Positions 1 to 10,361 of a DNA stretch of 64,000 nt are shown here, piece after piece. Numbering within the stretch: the first letter of the stretch is position 1; the number at the start of each line of letters is the position of its first letter. Both the position numbers and the translations under genes were made by a program. Source of the stretch: Bartonella bacilliformis KC583 (GTDB taxonomy: Bacteria; Pseudomonadota; Alphaproteobacteria; Rhizobiales; Rhizobiaceae); the NCBI RefSeq assembly GCF_000015445.1, contig NC_008783.1, positions 255,001 through 319,000 on the forward strand. Direction: 5' to 3'. The notes beneath the pieces are model-generated. The model ran no database searches, was not told the origin of the DNA, and was given only the letters and a program-made list of their open reading frames with translations.

Positions 1-2090
<2,090 letters not shown>

Positions 2091-2192
2091 CTCATTTCCT
2101 CTATTCATTCATGATGAAACACTCAATTAATGAATAAAACTAAAACTTAATAAAAGCACAAAACCAGTTTCTCAATTCTATGCCCTTTGCTG

Positions 2193-2309
2193 ACTTGGTG
2201 GTTATGGCGGAACGCCTGCACCCGATCCCATCCCGAACTCGGCCGTGAAACGTTCCAGCGCTGATGGTACTTTGTCTTAAGGCACGGGAGAGTAAGTCGC
2301 TGCCAGGTC
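2193..2309 (+). rRNA. rrf: 5S ribosomal RNA
   Basis: About 117 bases, roughly 100 bases after the 23S gene. It carries the 5S core (cccgatcccatcccgaactc near 2220) and ends at 'tgccagg'. Flanking bases 'tgccctttgc' and 'gctaagggca' pair outside the mature ends, as expected for the processing stem of a 5S precursor. Ends are accurate to a few bases. Confidence 0.95.
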
Positions 2310-2436
2310 TGCTAAGGGCATAGAAACATCCTCACAATCTTCAAAAAATTCTGTCATTTTAAAAGAAGCCAATTTAAAAAAGACAAACAACAAAAAGAAG
2401 AAAAACACCCAAAATAGGGCCGTATCTTCTTCATGG

Positions 2437-2513
<77 letters not shown>

Positions 2514-2781
2514 GTATCTCCATCTTCTCTCTTTATCTACTCCGCATACAGTTTCTCTCCTTCCTAACGCAAAAAGCATGAACAATGTTAGTGTTTAACA
2601 TTGGCGTTCTGCTCCCCAAAACCAAGCCCCTACACCAAAACCAAGTCCCTACAAGGGTGTGTGCAGCTCTCTTTCATCAACATCTCAGCTTGTGGGGTAC
2701 TTTCTCATTGTATAAATACTGAGTATAAATACTGATTTCCAGAAATTGTTGCTTGCATACCTAAAAGCAAAAGAAGCACCT
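2514..2781. other. intergenic stretch after the rRNA operon
   Basis: No supported gene. It contains a short imperfect duplication near 2620-2655 (two 'ccaaaaccaag...cccctac'-like segments) and runs directly into the 7-bp tandem repeat. Confidence 0.5.
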
Positions 2782-2977
2782 TATTCTCTATTCTCTATTC
2801 TCTATTCTCTATTCTCTATTCTCTATTCTCTATTCTCTATTCTCTATTCTCTATTCTCTATTCTCTATTCTCTATTCTCTATTCTCTATTCTCTATTCTC
2901 TATTCTCTATTCTCTATTCTCTATTCTCTATTCTCTATTCTCTATTCTCTATTCTCTATTCTCTATTCTCTATTCTC
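2782..2977. repeat. 28 perfect tandem copies of a 7-bp unit
   Basis: The unit tattctc is repeated without interruption 28 times (196 bases), checked by its phase at each line start. On the + strand the tract stays open in frame and would encode an LFSILYS heptapeptide repeat, but I see no ribosome binding site or conserved flanks, so it is treated as a non-coding microsatellite. Such perfect arrays change length readily by slipped-strand replication. Confidence 0.97.
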
Positions 2978-3620
2978 TAATTGGCGCTTCACTGATTAAA
3001 CACTGGTAACCGAAAAATTAAATTTTATATTTTATACTAGGGACGTAGCTTACCTTGAGCTCCGAAAACATCATTCATCATGACATTTTTCTGTCATTAG
3101 CTTTAGCTTTGTCTGCTGTCTCTGATTCATATGGATAGATGCGGTTATAAGAAATGCAACGCCCCTTGCGCGTAACTCTTCACATCCAGAATCCCTTATA
3201 TAACTTTTGGGAAGTCTTTATTTATGGAACACATCTCCTTATGCTGTTTCCATTAATCTAAATGCTTATGATACTATCTTATAATATTATTATAATACTA
3301 ATTGTATCATTAGAATCTTTCAATTTTTGACTATTCTCTCCCTCTACTTCTGTAACAGGAACTTCAAGATTCGCTAGGAGAAAGATTTTTATGCAGAAGA
3401 ATACTAGAGAGTTTAAGCATTGACATGAAGAATAAGGCAAAAGGCAAGAAGTTGCAGTTTTTTATTTTTCTAAAAAACACGCGGAAGAGGCGTAATAAGG
3501 GGGTAAGAGACTGAAAGATATAGAATACAAAACCGATAATAAAGACAAAAAAAGAACACAAAAGAGACATTATCTGATTGACAATTATGGCCGAAATGTG
3601 TACTGATTAATCCGTAATCA
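2978..3620. other. gene-poor stretch with one dispersed-repeat copy
   Basis: No convincing gene. Bases about 3290-3345, read on the - strand, resemble the 'aatagtcaaaaattgaa...tctaatgata..aattagtat' element found upstream of the unknown gene at 11629 and at the tips of the large inverted repeat. An open frame at 3364-3570 (-) is hydrophobic but lacks a ribosome binding site. The region is probably decayed accessory DNA. Confidence 0.45.
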
Positions 3621-3731
3621 GGATCCTTCAATGGGATCCTTCAATGGGATCCTTCAATGGGATCCTTCAATGGGATCCTTCAATGGGATCCTTCAATGGG
3701 ATCCTTCAATGGGATCCTTCAATGGGATCCT
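3621..3731. repeat. 13-bp tandem repeat upstream of a small exported protein
   Basis: Eight full copies of ggatccttcaatg (3621-3724) followed by a partial ninth. Each copy holds an ATG and a GGATCC site. Because 13 is not a multiple of 3, three copies make a 39-base reading cycle. One frame through the array stays open into the downstream exported-protein gene, so copy number could affect either the leader's reading frame or the spacing between a promoter and the ribosome binding site. Confidence 0.97.
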
Positions 3732-3766
3732 TTGTAAATTTAATTATTTATGGAGGAATTTATCTC

Positions 3767-4111
3767 ATGAAACGTATCGTTCTCGTTGCAGCTTTATGTT
3801 CTGCTTTGTCTTCAGTAATAGTACCAGTAACCGCTAATGCACTGCCGGTGGGGGGTGGTTGGGGTACTGTGAGGGATAAAGTAGTGGGTGCACTTGTAAC
3901 AGAAGGTAATTTGGGAGAAGGAGGGAGAGCCATTCTTGAAAAAATTGTTGTTCCTAGTAGAAAAAACCTGTTTGAATACAAAGATAAAGCGTTTGAAATT
4001 CAAGAACGCTATCGTAGTATTATTTCCGCTCTTGGGTTGAGGGTTAGTTGTGGGTTGTTAAACCCGGACAGATATAGTGGCCAAAGATGGATGTCATGCG
4101 AGTTTAAGTAA
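3767..4111 (+). CDS. small exported protein of unknown function
   Basis: 114 residues. The ATG at 3767 is chosen because a good ribosome binding site (tggagg, about 3750) precedes it and the N-terminus is a typical signal peptide: MKR, a hydrophobic core, then cleavage expected near A-N-A around residue 24. The mature part is about 90 residues, has two cysteines (near residues 96 and 111) that could form a disulfide in the periplasm, and no motif I recognise. The same frame stays open upstream through the 13-bp repeat array, which would add a repetitive extension; I consider the signal-peptide start more likely. Neighbours give no clue to function. Confidence 0.6.
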   Translation: MKRIVLVAALCSALSSVIVPVTANALPVGGGWGTVRDKVVGALVTEGNLGEGGRAILEKIVVPSRKNLFEYKDKAFEIQERYRSIISALGLRVSCGLLNPDRYSGQRWMSCEFK

Positions 4112-4767
4112 TTGTGAAGCGTCGTTATAATAAAAGAGGCTCTTGGAAAAGCAAGAGTCCTGCTGCGCGAGATTCGCAGTCTCATGAAGAAACACCATTG
4201 TGTTAGCAGCTGAGGTTTAGGGAAAACAGAGTGAGTTAGATTTATCTTCTGTTTTTCCTTACTGAATTTTCATAAGTGTGTTATAATTAAGAATAAGGAT
4301 AGCTTATGGAAATAATTATAAATGTACATTTATTGGCACGATATTTTGATCTTTAGTCAAGAAGTTTTTCTACAGCACATAAAGTAAAATAAGCTGTTTG
4401 CGGTCCTATATCTTGGTATTCTTAACCTCATTGAAAATACTGAAGTAAGTGAAGAGTATGCTCTTTCGACTTATGCGCTTGTAAAAGCATAAATATTCCA
4501 GGCATGTGCATAGAGCGTATTGTCTCTGAAATAGCCCCGTAACCCCTGATACAGCACTAAGGTTAGCTTGTTGTTGGTATTACAGCCGATTTGTCTTAAC
4601 ACGCAAGCTCGCTTATGATGTTAATGTGTTGCAAGCGGAAAAAGCAGAAGAATTTGCCAAAATAGACAAATAATGCATGGCTTAACCCGTTGCATGACAA
4701 GCCCTACTGTTTAGGATATGGTTTGGATCAAAAAATGCTTAGCGATTGTCGTGCTAAGGCTAAATGT
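4112..4767. other. intergenic stretch with a possible decayed reading frame
   Basis: No intact gene. On the + strand, from about 4702 to 4830, a frame without a start codon reads PYCLGYGLDQKMLSDCRAK and continues to a stop inside the 3' end of higA. Its composition is protein-like with two cysteines, so it may be the tail of a broken gene, but I cannot name the family. Confidence 0.3.
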
Positions 4768-5124
4768 TTAAGCGATAAGACTTTCCAACGAGATATTAAA
4801 TTGTTGGTGCAAGTTTTTAATCATGCGTAGTGTTAATTTTCTTTTGCCACTTAATATTTCATAAACACGGTTTAAGTGACCAATCGCAGGAACTAAGTCT
4901 TGAGCGCTTAAGTTCATTTGTTCCATTCTAAATTTAATAACCTCAATTGGATAGGGAGGAGAAACTGGATAATGCTCAGTCTCGTAAGCTTCGATTAACA
5001 AAACAAGTATCTCCATTTTATCAAACTCTTCTGTATGAACTTCGGGTGGATTGTCAAACAGTGCAGAGACAATTTCTAAAGCTTCTTGGTAATCTTCTTC
5101 AGTACGAATAGGTTTGATGTTCAT
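4768..5124 (-). CDS. higA: HigA-type antitoxin with HTH domain
   Basis: 118 residues, matching the larger HigA group: an acidic N-terminal half (EED, EALEIVSALFDNPPE) and a C-terminal XRE-like helix-turn-helix (about residues 60-118, with LSAQDLVPAIG and VYEILSGKRKLTLRMI). These proteins bind the toxin and repress their own operon. The ATG overlaps the stop of higB by four bases (tcat on the + strand), the usual toxin-first order. The antitoxin frame is intact although the toxin frame is not, so it could still bind DNA or neutralise a related toxin supplied from elsewhere. Confidence 0.85.
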   Translation of the reverse strand: MNIKPIRTEEDYQEALEIVSALFDNPPEVHTEEFDKMEILVLLIEAYETEHYPVSPPYPIEVIKFRMEQMNLSAQDLVPAIGHLNRVYEILSGKRKLTLRMIKNLHQQFNISLESLIA

Positions 5125-5433
5125 TTCTTGAACTCCTTTAATTCTATAATATTGGCATCAATAGTATCGTACTGCTTATGCGTGCCTATGAATTTTATAT
5201 AAAGCCATCCCGCTGGATAAAAGATTGATACAATTAAACGATACTCATTGCCTTTAATATTAAAAACGACGCGATTATTTTTGAGTATGCTTGCATTTTT
5301 ATATTTTTCTTTAATATCATGAGGAGAGCGCCACTGCGCATTTTTAGCTTCATCTACCCACGCTTTTAATGGTTGCTCAGCATCAGGATATTGCATCCAA
5401 AAAGATTGAAGTACGGATTTTAATAATCTTCAC
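5121..5433 (-). pseudogene. higB: HigB-type mRNA interferase, N-terminal frameshift
   Basis: The downstream frame (from an internal ATG at 5396) reads like a HigB ribosome-dependent RNase: YPDAEQPLKAW, then VFNIKGNEYRLIV and FIGTHKQYD. The expected first 13 residues are encoded upstream in another frame: a GTG at 5433 with an AGGA ribosome binding site gives VKIIKIRT, after which one extra (or two missing) bases near 5409-5412 shift the frame and translation stops after 16 codons. Joining the two frames recreates a family-length N-terminus (VKIIKIRT-QSFWMQYPD). I infer loss of toxin function unless translation restarts at the internal ATG, which would lack the first strand and helix. Confidence 0.75.
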
Positions 5434-5631
5434 CGATTTATCCTGACTTTTATGCAAAATAGTCCCAAATTGGTTAAATCAAGGAATTTCGGAATTTAAT
5501 ATACTCATCACCATGAAAAACAAGCTTTTACGATGCCAAAATAAATGTATTTTTCAGAAAAAAGCGGTGATTTTTTAAAAGGTAATGCCGAAGGGATTAT
5601 GTCTTTACTGACAATGAAGTAAGGATTGAGC

Positions 5632-5778
5632 ATGAGGGAAGTAAGGATTGAGCATGAGGAGCGTTACCAAGATTTATTTGGTAAAAGAGTTAATTATTGC
5701 TTTGCATTCTACTCTGAAAGATCAATCTTGATAAAATTTGCAGAGGCAAATTGGAAAATCCTATTCCCTCACCTTTAA
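5632..5778 (+). CDS. possible small ORF or gene remnant
   Basis: A 48-codon frame starting MREVRIEHEERYQDLFGKRV and ending FPHL. It sits directly on a short tandem duplication: a segment of about 20 bases, aagtaaggattgagcatgag, occurs twice between 5617 and 5658. No clear ribosome binding site and no recognised family; the composition is protein-like. It could be the 3' end of a lost gene. The rest of 5434-5822 shows nothing I can name. Confidence 0.2.
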   Translation: MREVRIEHEERYQDLFGKRVNYCFAFYSERSILIKFAEANWKILFPHL

Positions 5779-5822
5779 AAAAGATCAATAAAATCAATGC
5801 ATTAAACATTTAAAAAGCAAGG

Positions 5823-5898
<76 letters not shown>

Positions 5899-6266
5899 AC
5901 GTTTTAATAAACACATGAGATGTGTGCGGTTATAACATTAAAATTCTTGCTGTCTAGCCGTCAAAATAAAAATAACCGATTTTTTATAAGTTTATTTTGA
6001 TATTCTGGACAGTATTTTGTGAAATTAATCTGATAAATATTATGTGACATACCAATTATTGTAGTTGGAATACTGCTTTTTATGATGAGAAGACAAAAAA
6101 TTCATTGAGAAGCATGATTGATTGAAATGTTTTTCACAATGATTTTTGTATTTTCAATAAATAAAAACGCTTTTTGCGTCCACGTCAAGAATTGATTAGC
6201 ATAATGTTCTTCAGTGATCGATGTTGCCTTCATGAAAGGAAAGTTATCTGAAAAGGTAGAATAGCA
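5899..6266. other. serC upstream region
   Basis: About 370 AT-rich bases without a gene. It must contain the serC promoter. Rhizobiales can carry a structured 'serC' leader RNA here, but I could not recognise its conserved stems by eye. Confidence 0.4.
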
Positions 6267-7427
6267 ATGATATTGAAGAAACCTGAGCGTCGTCCAAATA
6301 ATCCTAACTTTTCTTCAGGTCCTTGTAAAAAGAGACCTGGCTGGACTGTTGAAGTTTTGAGAAATGCAATTATTGGGCGTTCGCATCGCACAAAAGTGGG
6401 ACAATTAAAGCTTGCGGAAGCAATCGATTCAACGCGTGACGTTCTTGAAGTTCCTTCTGATTATCGTATCGGTATCGTTCCTGCTTCAGATACAGGAGCT
6501 GTTGAGATGGCTCTGTGGTCTTTATTAGGAGAACGGGGGGTTGATATGGTAGCATGGGAAAGTTTCGGTTTAGATTGGATTACCGATGTTGTTAAGCAAT
6601 TAAAACTTTCTGATGTGCGTCAGTTAAAAGCTCCTTATGGTGAATTGCCCGATTTAGCACAAATTGATTTTGATCGTGATGTTGTGTTTACCTGGAATGG
6701 GACAACTTCTGGTGTACGTGTTCCTAACGCGTCTTTCATTCCAGAAAAGCGTGCAGGATTGACGATTTGTGATGCGACATCAGCGATTTTTGCACAAAAT
6801 GTTGATTTTTCAAAATTGGATGTTGTTACTTTTTCATGGCAAAAAGTTTTAGGTGGTGAAGCAGCGCATGGTATGTTGATTTTAAGTCCTCGTGCTGTTG
6901 AGCGCCTTGAACAATACGTTCCCGTTTGGCCTTTGCCAAAAATTTTTCGTATGACACGAGATGGAAAATTAAATGAAGGTATTTTTAATGGAGAGACGAT
7001 TAATACGCCTTCTTTACTTTGTGTAGAAGATTATCTTGATGCTTTGAAATGGGCAAAATCATTGGGTGGTTTGCAGGCATTAGTGGCACGAGCTGATAAA
7101 AATTTTGCTATTCTTGATAATTTTGTTCATAGAACACCTTGGTTAGAGCATTTAGCGAAGATTCCACAAACACGTTCTAATACATCTGTTTGTTTAGTCA
7201 TTGTGGATCCAGTAATTACTGCTTTGGATACTGAAACTCAGGCCTCTTTTGTGAAGGCAATTGTAGCTCGTCTTGATAAAGAAGGTGCTGCTTATGATAT
7301 TGGTGCTCATCGAAATGCTCCCCCAGGGTTTCGCATTTGGGTTGGAGCAACGATTGAAGCTTTTGATCTTGAATTATTAACAGAATGGTTAGAGTGGGCA
7401 TTTCAGGTTGAAAAGGCACATCTTTAA
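6267..7427 (+). CDS. serC: phosphoserine aminotransferase
   Basis: 386 residues. Converts 3-phosphohydroxypyruvate and glutamate to phosphoserine and 2-oxoglutarate, the second step of serine synthesis, and can also act in pyridoxal phosphate synthesis. It is the alphaproteobacterial long form, beginning [20 protein letters not shown]. The class V aminotransferase fold is visible, with the PLP-lysine region [16 protein letters not shown] (about residues 190-205) and ICDATSAIF just before it. In many Rhizobiales serA follows serC; here the next intact core gene is purA, more than 7 kb away, and no serA is seen in the window. Confidence 0.95.
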   Translation: MILKKPERRPNNPNFSSGPCKKRPGWTVEVLRNAIIGRSHRTKVGQLKLAEAIDSTRDVLEVPSDYRIGIVPASDTGAVEMALWSLLGERGVDMVAWESFGLDWITDVVKQLKLSDVRQLKAPYGELPDLAQIDFDRDVVFTWNGTTSGVRVPNASFIPEKRAGLTICDATSAIFAQNVDFSKLDVVTFSWQKVLGGEAAHGMLILSPRAVERLEQYVPVWPLPKIFRMTRDGKLNEGIFNGETINTPSLLCVEDYLDALKWAKSLGGLQALVARADKNFAILDNFVHRTPWLEHLAKIPQTRSNTSVCLVIVDPVITALDTETQASFVKAIVARLDKEGAAYDIGAHRNAPPGFRIWVGATIEAFDLELLTEWLEWAFQVEKAHL

Positions 7428-7615
7428 TAATTTTTAGCGGTTTTATTGTATATTTTCAATTAATTAGTGAGTCATGAAATTCCCTTAACACATATATTAA
7501 CACACACTCACATCTTCTCTGTTTTGAAAAACATAGAGAATATTGTCAGTTAAATTTATTTTAGTCATGATCTGTTGCTCTTCAAGCCCCAATTCTTCAA
7601 GCCCTAATTATTGAT

Positions 7616-7660
7616 CGAGCATATAACTATTGGTGTGATTAGCTTAGCCGAAATAATTAA
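7616..7660 (+). pseudogene. last codons of a RelE-like toxin gene
   Basis: The final 15 codons (with stop) correspond to the end of the toxin at 10997-11320, but one codon (TGG to TAG) is now a stop and two residues have changed. The rest of the toxin gene is absent. Only the antitoxin side of the duplicated module was kept, and that copy is also broken. Confidence 0.75.
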
Positions 7661-7690
7661 TGAAGTAAGCTCCAACATAGGAGAAAGGCA

Positions 7691-7994
7691 ATGAAAGACA
7701 AACTATATGATGAGATAATGGCTGAAGTGTTTCGCAACGATCCAGCTTATGCAGTTGAGTTGTTAAAAGACATTCTCGAAGATGGAGAACCGGCGGAATT
7801 ACTAATCGCACTTCGCCAAATGGCTAAAGCGTTTGGTGGTGTACGGAATGGTAGCTAAGTTGCCTGAATTAAATCCTAATCAGCTTTATCGCACTTTTTC
7901 GGAGAAAGGCAACCCAGAAATCAAGAGCCTATCTGCAATTTTGCGAGTTATGGGTTTTTGTCTCGCCGTGCAACCTCTTGCAACTCATCACTAA
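7691..7994 (+). pseudogene. frameshifted copy of the HTH antitoxin
   Basis: A 304-base copy of the 303-base antitoxin gene at 10664-10966. A single extra G near 7850 (aatggtagc against aatgtagc in the intact copy) shifts the frame and gives a stop a few bases later, at codon 56. Removing that base restores the entire protein up to the stop at 7992. The intact part keeps the VFRNDPAYAVELL and LIALRQMAKAFGGVRN segments. A ribosome binding site (ggagaaagg) is still present. Confidence 0.88.
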
Positions 7995-8157
7995 TGCATT
8001 ACCCTCGTTACATGTAAAATATATTCAAAACTCTATTGAACATATTGAGATATGTTTGATTATAGATAAATAGGCCTCTCTTCTTTTTGGTAAAAAAGTC
8101 AGAAGAAACTTCTCCATCTTGTAAATCTTTGGATGACATAAAAACGTGGTACTAAAT

Positions 8158-8320
8158 AGTATAGTACTATACTATACTGTATCCAAAGGTACCTTTTGGT
8201 ATCGTATCTTATATAACGAGGAATTAAATGCCTGTTATTTCATTTGCTAATTCAAAAGTGAACGCCTGCTATAATTATAGCTCGATCAAGCCAATCCTAT
8301 CATTAGATTTCAATTTTTGA
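8158..8320 (+). pseudogene. par operator plus first ten parA codons, left copy
   Basis: A perfect 16-bp palindrome agtatagtactatact (8158-8173) is followed by the parA leader and ATG at 8228. The first ten codons (MPVISFANSK) match the intact parA, but the sequence then jumps to unrelated DNA just before the Walker A codons, giving a 30-residue chimaeric frame ending at 8320. The unrelated part (8252-8296, read on the - strand) is the last 15 codons of a copy of the unknown gene at 11629-11934. Confidence 0.85.
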
Positions 8321-8346
8321 CTATTGTTGCCACTCTATTGATTAAG

Positions 8347-8522
8347 AACAAGGAAATACAAACCGAAAAACAATATAAAGATAATTCGAGATGTTTTTTT
8401 AGGTATATGTGTGGACTTAACAACCAATTTCTCCCCCCATTGAATGAATTCATTTGCTATAAAATCCACACATTTGACGCATTATTAATGACTAAAATTT
8501 TGATTTAATTTTTTAAAATCCC
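8347..8522. other. unassigned stretch inside the inverted repeat
   Basis: No supported gene. A + strand frame across 8317-8508 has no ribosome binding site and starts inside the repeat arm, so it is not annotated. Confidence 0.4.
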
Positions 8523-8639
8523 TTATCCGCATCTCTGAAGACAGGTTTGTCTCCAAAAAACTTTTCTAATTTCTCTTTCACTTTTTCCGCAAGAAACAAC
8601 AGCAAACGCAACCATACACAACAAAATAATTTTTTTCAT
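8523..8639 (-). CDS. very small lipoprotein, possibly frameshifted
   Basis: 38 residues starting at an ATG at 8639 with a strong ribosome binding site (gagggg). The N-terminus is a lipoprotein signal: MKK, a hydrophobic run and the lipobox VVSC with the acceptor cysteine near residue 17. After the cysteine the frame crosses a run of five A. With one A fewer, the other frame reads GKVKEKLEKFFGDKPVFRD and ends at 8513; it looks more protein-like than the actual tail. It could be a phase-variable or recently broken small lipoprotein such as an entry-exclusion or lysis-type plasmid protein; the family is not identifiable at this length. Confidence 0.5.
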   Translation of the reverse strand: MKKIILLCMVAFAVVSCGKSEREIRKVFWRQTCLQRCG

Positions 8640-8747
8640 TTTCCCCTCTGTTTATTCCCCCCAAAAATGGGATTTTAATTGAAACTTTTTTCTATCTTAA
8701 AATTCGTACATTATCGACACCAAAAATTAATGTAAACAACTGCAATC

Positions 8748-9416
8748 TTATGATGTTTTGTTTGTGAAATTCTCAATATCTGTTTGGTATTCATTGTTTA
8801 AATGATCTTCATTTTTACCAGGTTGAGCTGTCTTTTTTGAACGGAGCTGCCTCTTCAATCGAAAATGAGTAGAAAGAGAAATCCCTGTTTTTTGTTTGAC
8901 AATTGTAGATGAGAAACCTTGTTTAATGAGCTCCAATGCCAATTCTGCTTTTGGATGAGGCTTCCGTCCGAATTTTATACCCTTATCCATTGCAGCATCG
9001 CGACCTTCATTCGTGCGTTCTAAAATACGTGCACGCTCAGCTTCTGCTACAGCAGCAAGAATCTGAATAACCATTTTCCCTGCTGTTCCTTCCGTGCTGA
9101 GACCGTTTTCTAAAAAACGAACGACAATTCCTTTCTTGTAACAATCGTCAATAATATGGATCATATCAGAGGTATTCCGTCCTAATCGATCCATTTTTGT
9201 ACAAACAATAACATCGCCTTTTTCTGCTCGCCCCAACAAACGCTGTAACCCTTCACGTTTATCTGTTGATCCTGACATAATATCAGAAAAAATACGGTCT
9301 TCTCGTACACCAACCTTTTTGAGGGCAGCAATCTGAAGCGTTAATTTTTGCTGGTTGGTTGAAACCCTCGCGTAGCCGAGTAATGCCATTTTTATACCAA
9401 AAGTCGTTTTTGACAT
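8748..9416 (-). CDS. serine recombinase, resolvase/invertase family
   Basis: 222 residues. The N-terminal resolvase domain has the catalytic serine in YARVSTNQQ (about residue 19), the arginine-rich active-site segment CTKMDRLGRNTSDM (about residues 72-85) and the long helix E region (AAVAEAERARILERTNEGR). A short helix-turn-helix tail follows (ELIKQGFSSTIVKQKTGIS). Proteins of this group resolve plasmid or transposon cointegrates or invert DNA by cutting both strands at paired sites. A res-like site overlaps its start codon. It lies inside a large inverted repeat next to VapBC. The last 30 residues are polar and not part of the usual fold. Confidence 0.9.
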   Translation of the reverse strand: MSKTTFGIKMALLGYARVSTNQQKLTLQIAALKKVGVREDRIFSDIMSGSTDKREGLQRLLGRAEKGDVIVCTKMDRLGRNTSDMIHIIDDCYKKGIVVRFLENGLSTEGTAGKMVIQILAAVAEAERARILERTNEGRDAAMDKGIKFGRKPHPKAELALELIKQGFSSTIVKQKTGISLSTHFRLKRQLRSKKTAQPGKNEDHLNNEYQTDIENFTNKTS

Positions 9417-9508
9417 AGGCTATATGTCATAATGCAAAAAGAATGATTTATGATATAGTTTTATCTTCATTTTTTAACTATGTCAAATCTTACAATTTAT
9501 GACATAGT
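9411..9508. promoter_or_regulatory. res-like recombinase binding region
   Basis: Three dyad-symmetric elements share the half-site tatgtca/tgacata: 9411-9429 (tgacataggctatatgtca, overlapping the resolvase start codon), about 9423-9457 (tatgtcat...tatgatata) and 9477-9508 (actatgtca...tgacatagt). The spacing and the position upstream of the gene resemble the three-subsite res sites of Tn3-type resolvases, which also repress their own gene. Assignment of the crossover subsite is an inference. Confidence 0.7.
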
Positions 9509-9604
9509 CAAACAAACAGTTTTTATGGCTCTTAAAAAGTAATTGAATTTTACATTACTTTTCCATATACTCAATAAATACATTTATAGTAAGAGGATTT
9601 TTCT

Positions 9605-9856
9605 ATGCCTTCATTAACTGTTACAGCAAAAGGACAAGTCACACTGAAGCGGGATTTACTACAGCATCTTGGGATTAAACCAGGGGAACGGATCAACTTT
9701 GATAAGTTGCCTGGCGGTGAACTTCGCATAAAGGCAGCACAATCTGTTGGCACAATTGATAATTTCATCGGACGATTTGCTGGTAAGGTAAAAAAACCAC
9801 TAACCGTTGCAGAAATGAATGAAATTGCTGCTTCTGGTTGGGCGGGTGAAAAATGA
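9605..9856 (+). CDS. vapB: AbrB-like antitoxin VapB
   Basis: 83 residues. The N-terminal swapped-hairpin AbrB/MazE domain is clear (SLTVTAKGQVTLKRDLLQHL and PGERINFDKLPGGELRIKA, residues 3-50). A C-terminal toxin-binding tail follows, with TVAEMNEIAASGW. These proteins wrap around the VapC toxin and bind the operon promoter. An AGGA-type ribosome binding site (taagaggatt) precedes the ATG. Its last codons overlap vapC by four bases (atga), so the two are translated together. Confidence 0.92.
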   Translation: MPSLTVTAKGQVTLKRDLLQHLGIKPGERINFDKLPGGELRIKAAQSVGTIDNFIGRFAGKVKKPLTVAEMNEIAASGWAGEK

Positions 9857-10251
9857 AGATTTCGGTAGATACGAACGTTTTAGTCCGCGCTGTTTTACAA
9901 GACGATCAAAAGCAGGGCAGGGTGGCAAGCAAGATCTTAAAAGAAGCTTCGCTAATAGCTATTTCTTTGTCTTGTCTATGTGAACTTGTTTGGATACTAC
10001 GCCGAGGTGCAAAATTATCAAAAGAAGATGTAGCTGCGATGTTACGTGATCTGCTAACAACCAATAATATAGTAATGAATCGACCCGCTGTTGAAGCAGG
10101 AATTGCCATCCTTGAAGCGGGTGGAGATTTTGCTGATGGGATCATGGCCTATGAAGGTAATTGGCTAGGCGGTGAAACTTTTGTTTCATTTGATAAACAA
10201 GCGATCGATCTGTTAACGCAAAAAGGGCAGGTTGCAAAACTCCTGTCCTAA
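9853..10251 (+). CDS. vapC: PIN-domain RNase toxin VapC
   Basis: 132 residues. The PIN fold carries the expected metal-binding acids: D in VDTNVLVR (residue 6), E in SCLCELVWIL (about residue 44), D in GDFADGIMAY (about residue 97) and D in SFDKQ (about residue 115). VapC toxins cleave specific RNAs, often initiator tRNA or 23S rRNA. The start overlaps vapB. The last codons and about 100 following bases occur again at 11433-11574, showing that this module was once present in another arrangement. Confidence 0.93.
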   Translation: MKISVDTNVLVRAVLQDDQKQGRVASKILKEASLIAISLSCLCELVWILRRGAKLSKEDVAAMLRDLLTTNNIVMNRPAVEAGIAILEAGGDFADGIMAYEGNWLGGETFVSFDKQAIDLLTQKGQVAKLLS

Positions 10252-10361
10252 CGAATAAGCTAAGGCCGCAGCGCTACCATTGGATGGCTTTTGTTTTTCC
10301 TTTACGCGTCCCTTAATCAATAGAGTGGCAACAATAGTCAAAAATTGAAATCTAATGATAG
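10219..10361. repeat. direct repeat, copy 1 (vapC end plus leader)
   Basis: About 143 bases matching 11433-11574 in the same orientation with few differences. It holds the last vapC codons, a spacer and the -35 part of the promoter that serves the unknown gene at 11629 in copy 2. Here the -10 box is lost because sequence after 'tctaatgatag' jumps directly to the 3' end of that gene. Confidence 0.9.

Larger units (their letters stand above)
7613..8346. repeat. left arm of a ~733-bp inverted repeat
   Basis: This arm matches the reverse complement of 10312-11044 almost base for base over most of its length, apart from a one-base length difference inside the antitoxin copy and a diverged patch near 7995-8015. 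It carries the tail of a toxin gene, a frameshifted antitoxin gene, the par-type operator and the first ten parA codons, then the end of another broken gene. Recombination between the arms would invert 8347-10311. Confidence 0.93.

Noticed and set aside
2746..3009. 87-codon frame encoding a heptapeptide repeat
   Set aside because: It is a by-product of the 7-bp microsatellite, with no ribosome binding site and no conserved flanks.
3364..3570. Hydrophobic 68-codon frame on the - strand
   Set aside because: No ribosome binding site, and the hydrophobicity follows from AT-rich sequence; could not be supported as a gene.
2782..3731. Possible CRISPR array
   Set aside because: The repeats are directly tandem with no spacers.
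5899..6266. serC leader RNA motif
   Set aside because: Expected in some Rhizobiales, but no conserved stems could be recognised by eye; a covariance-model search would decide.
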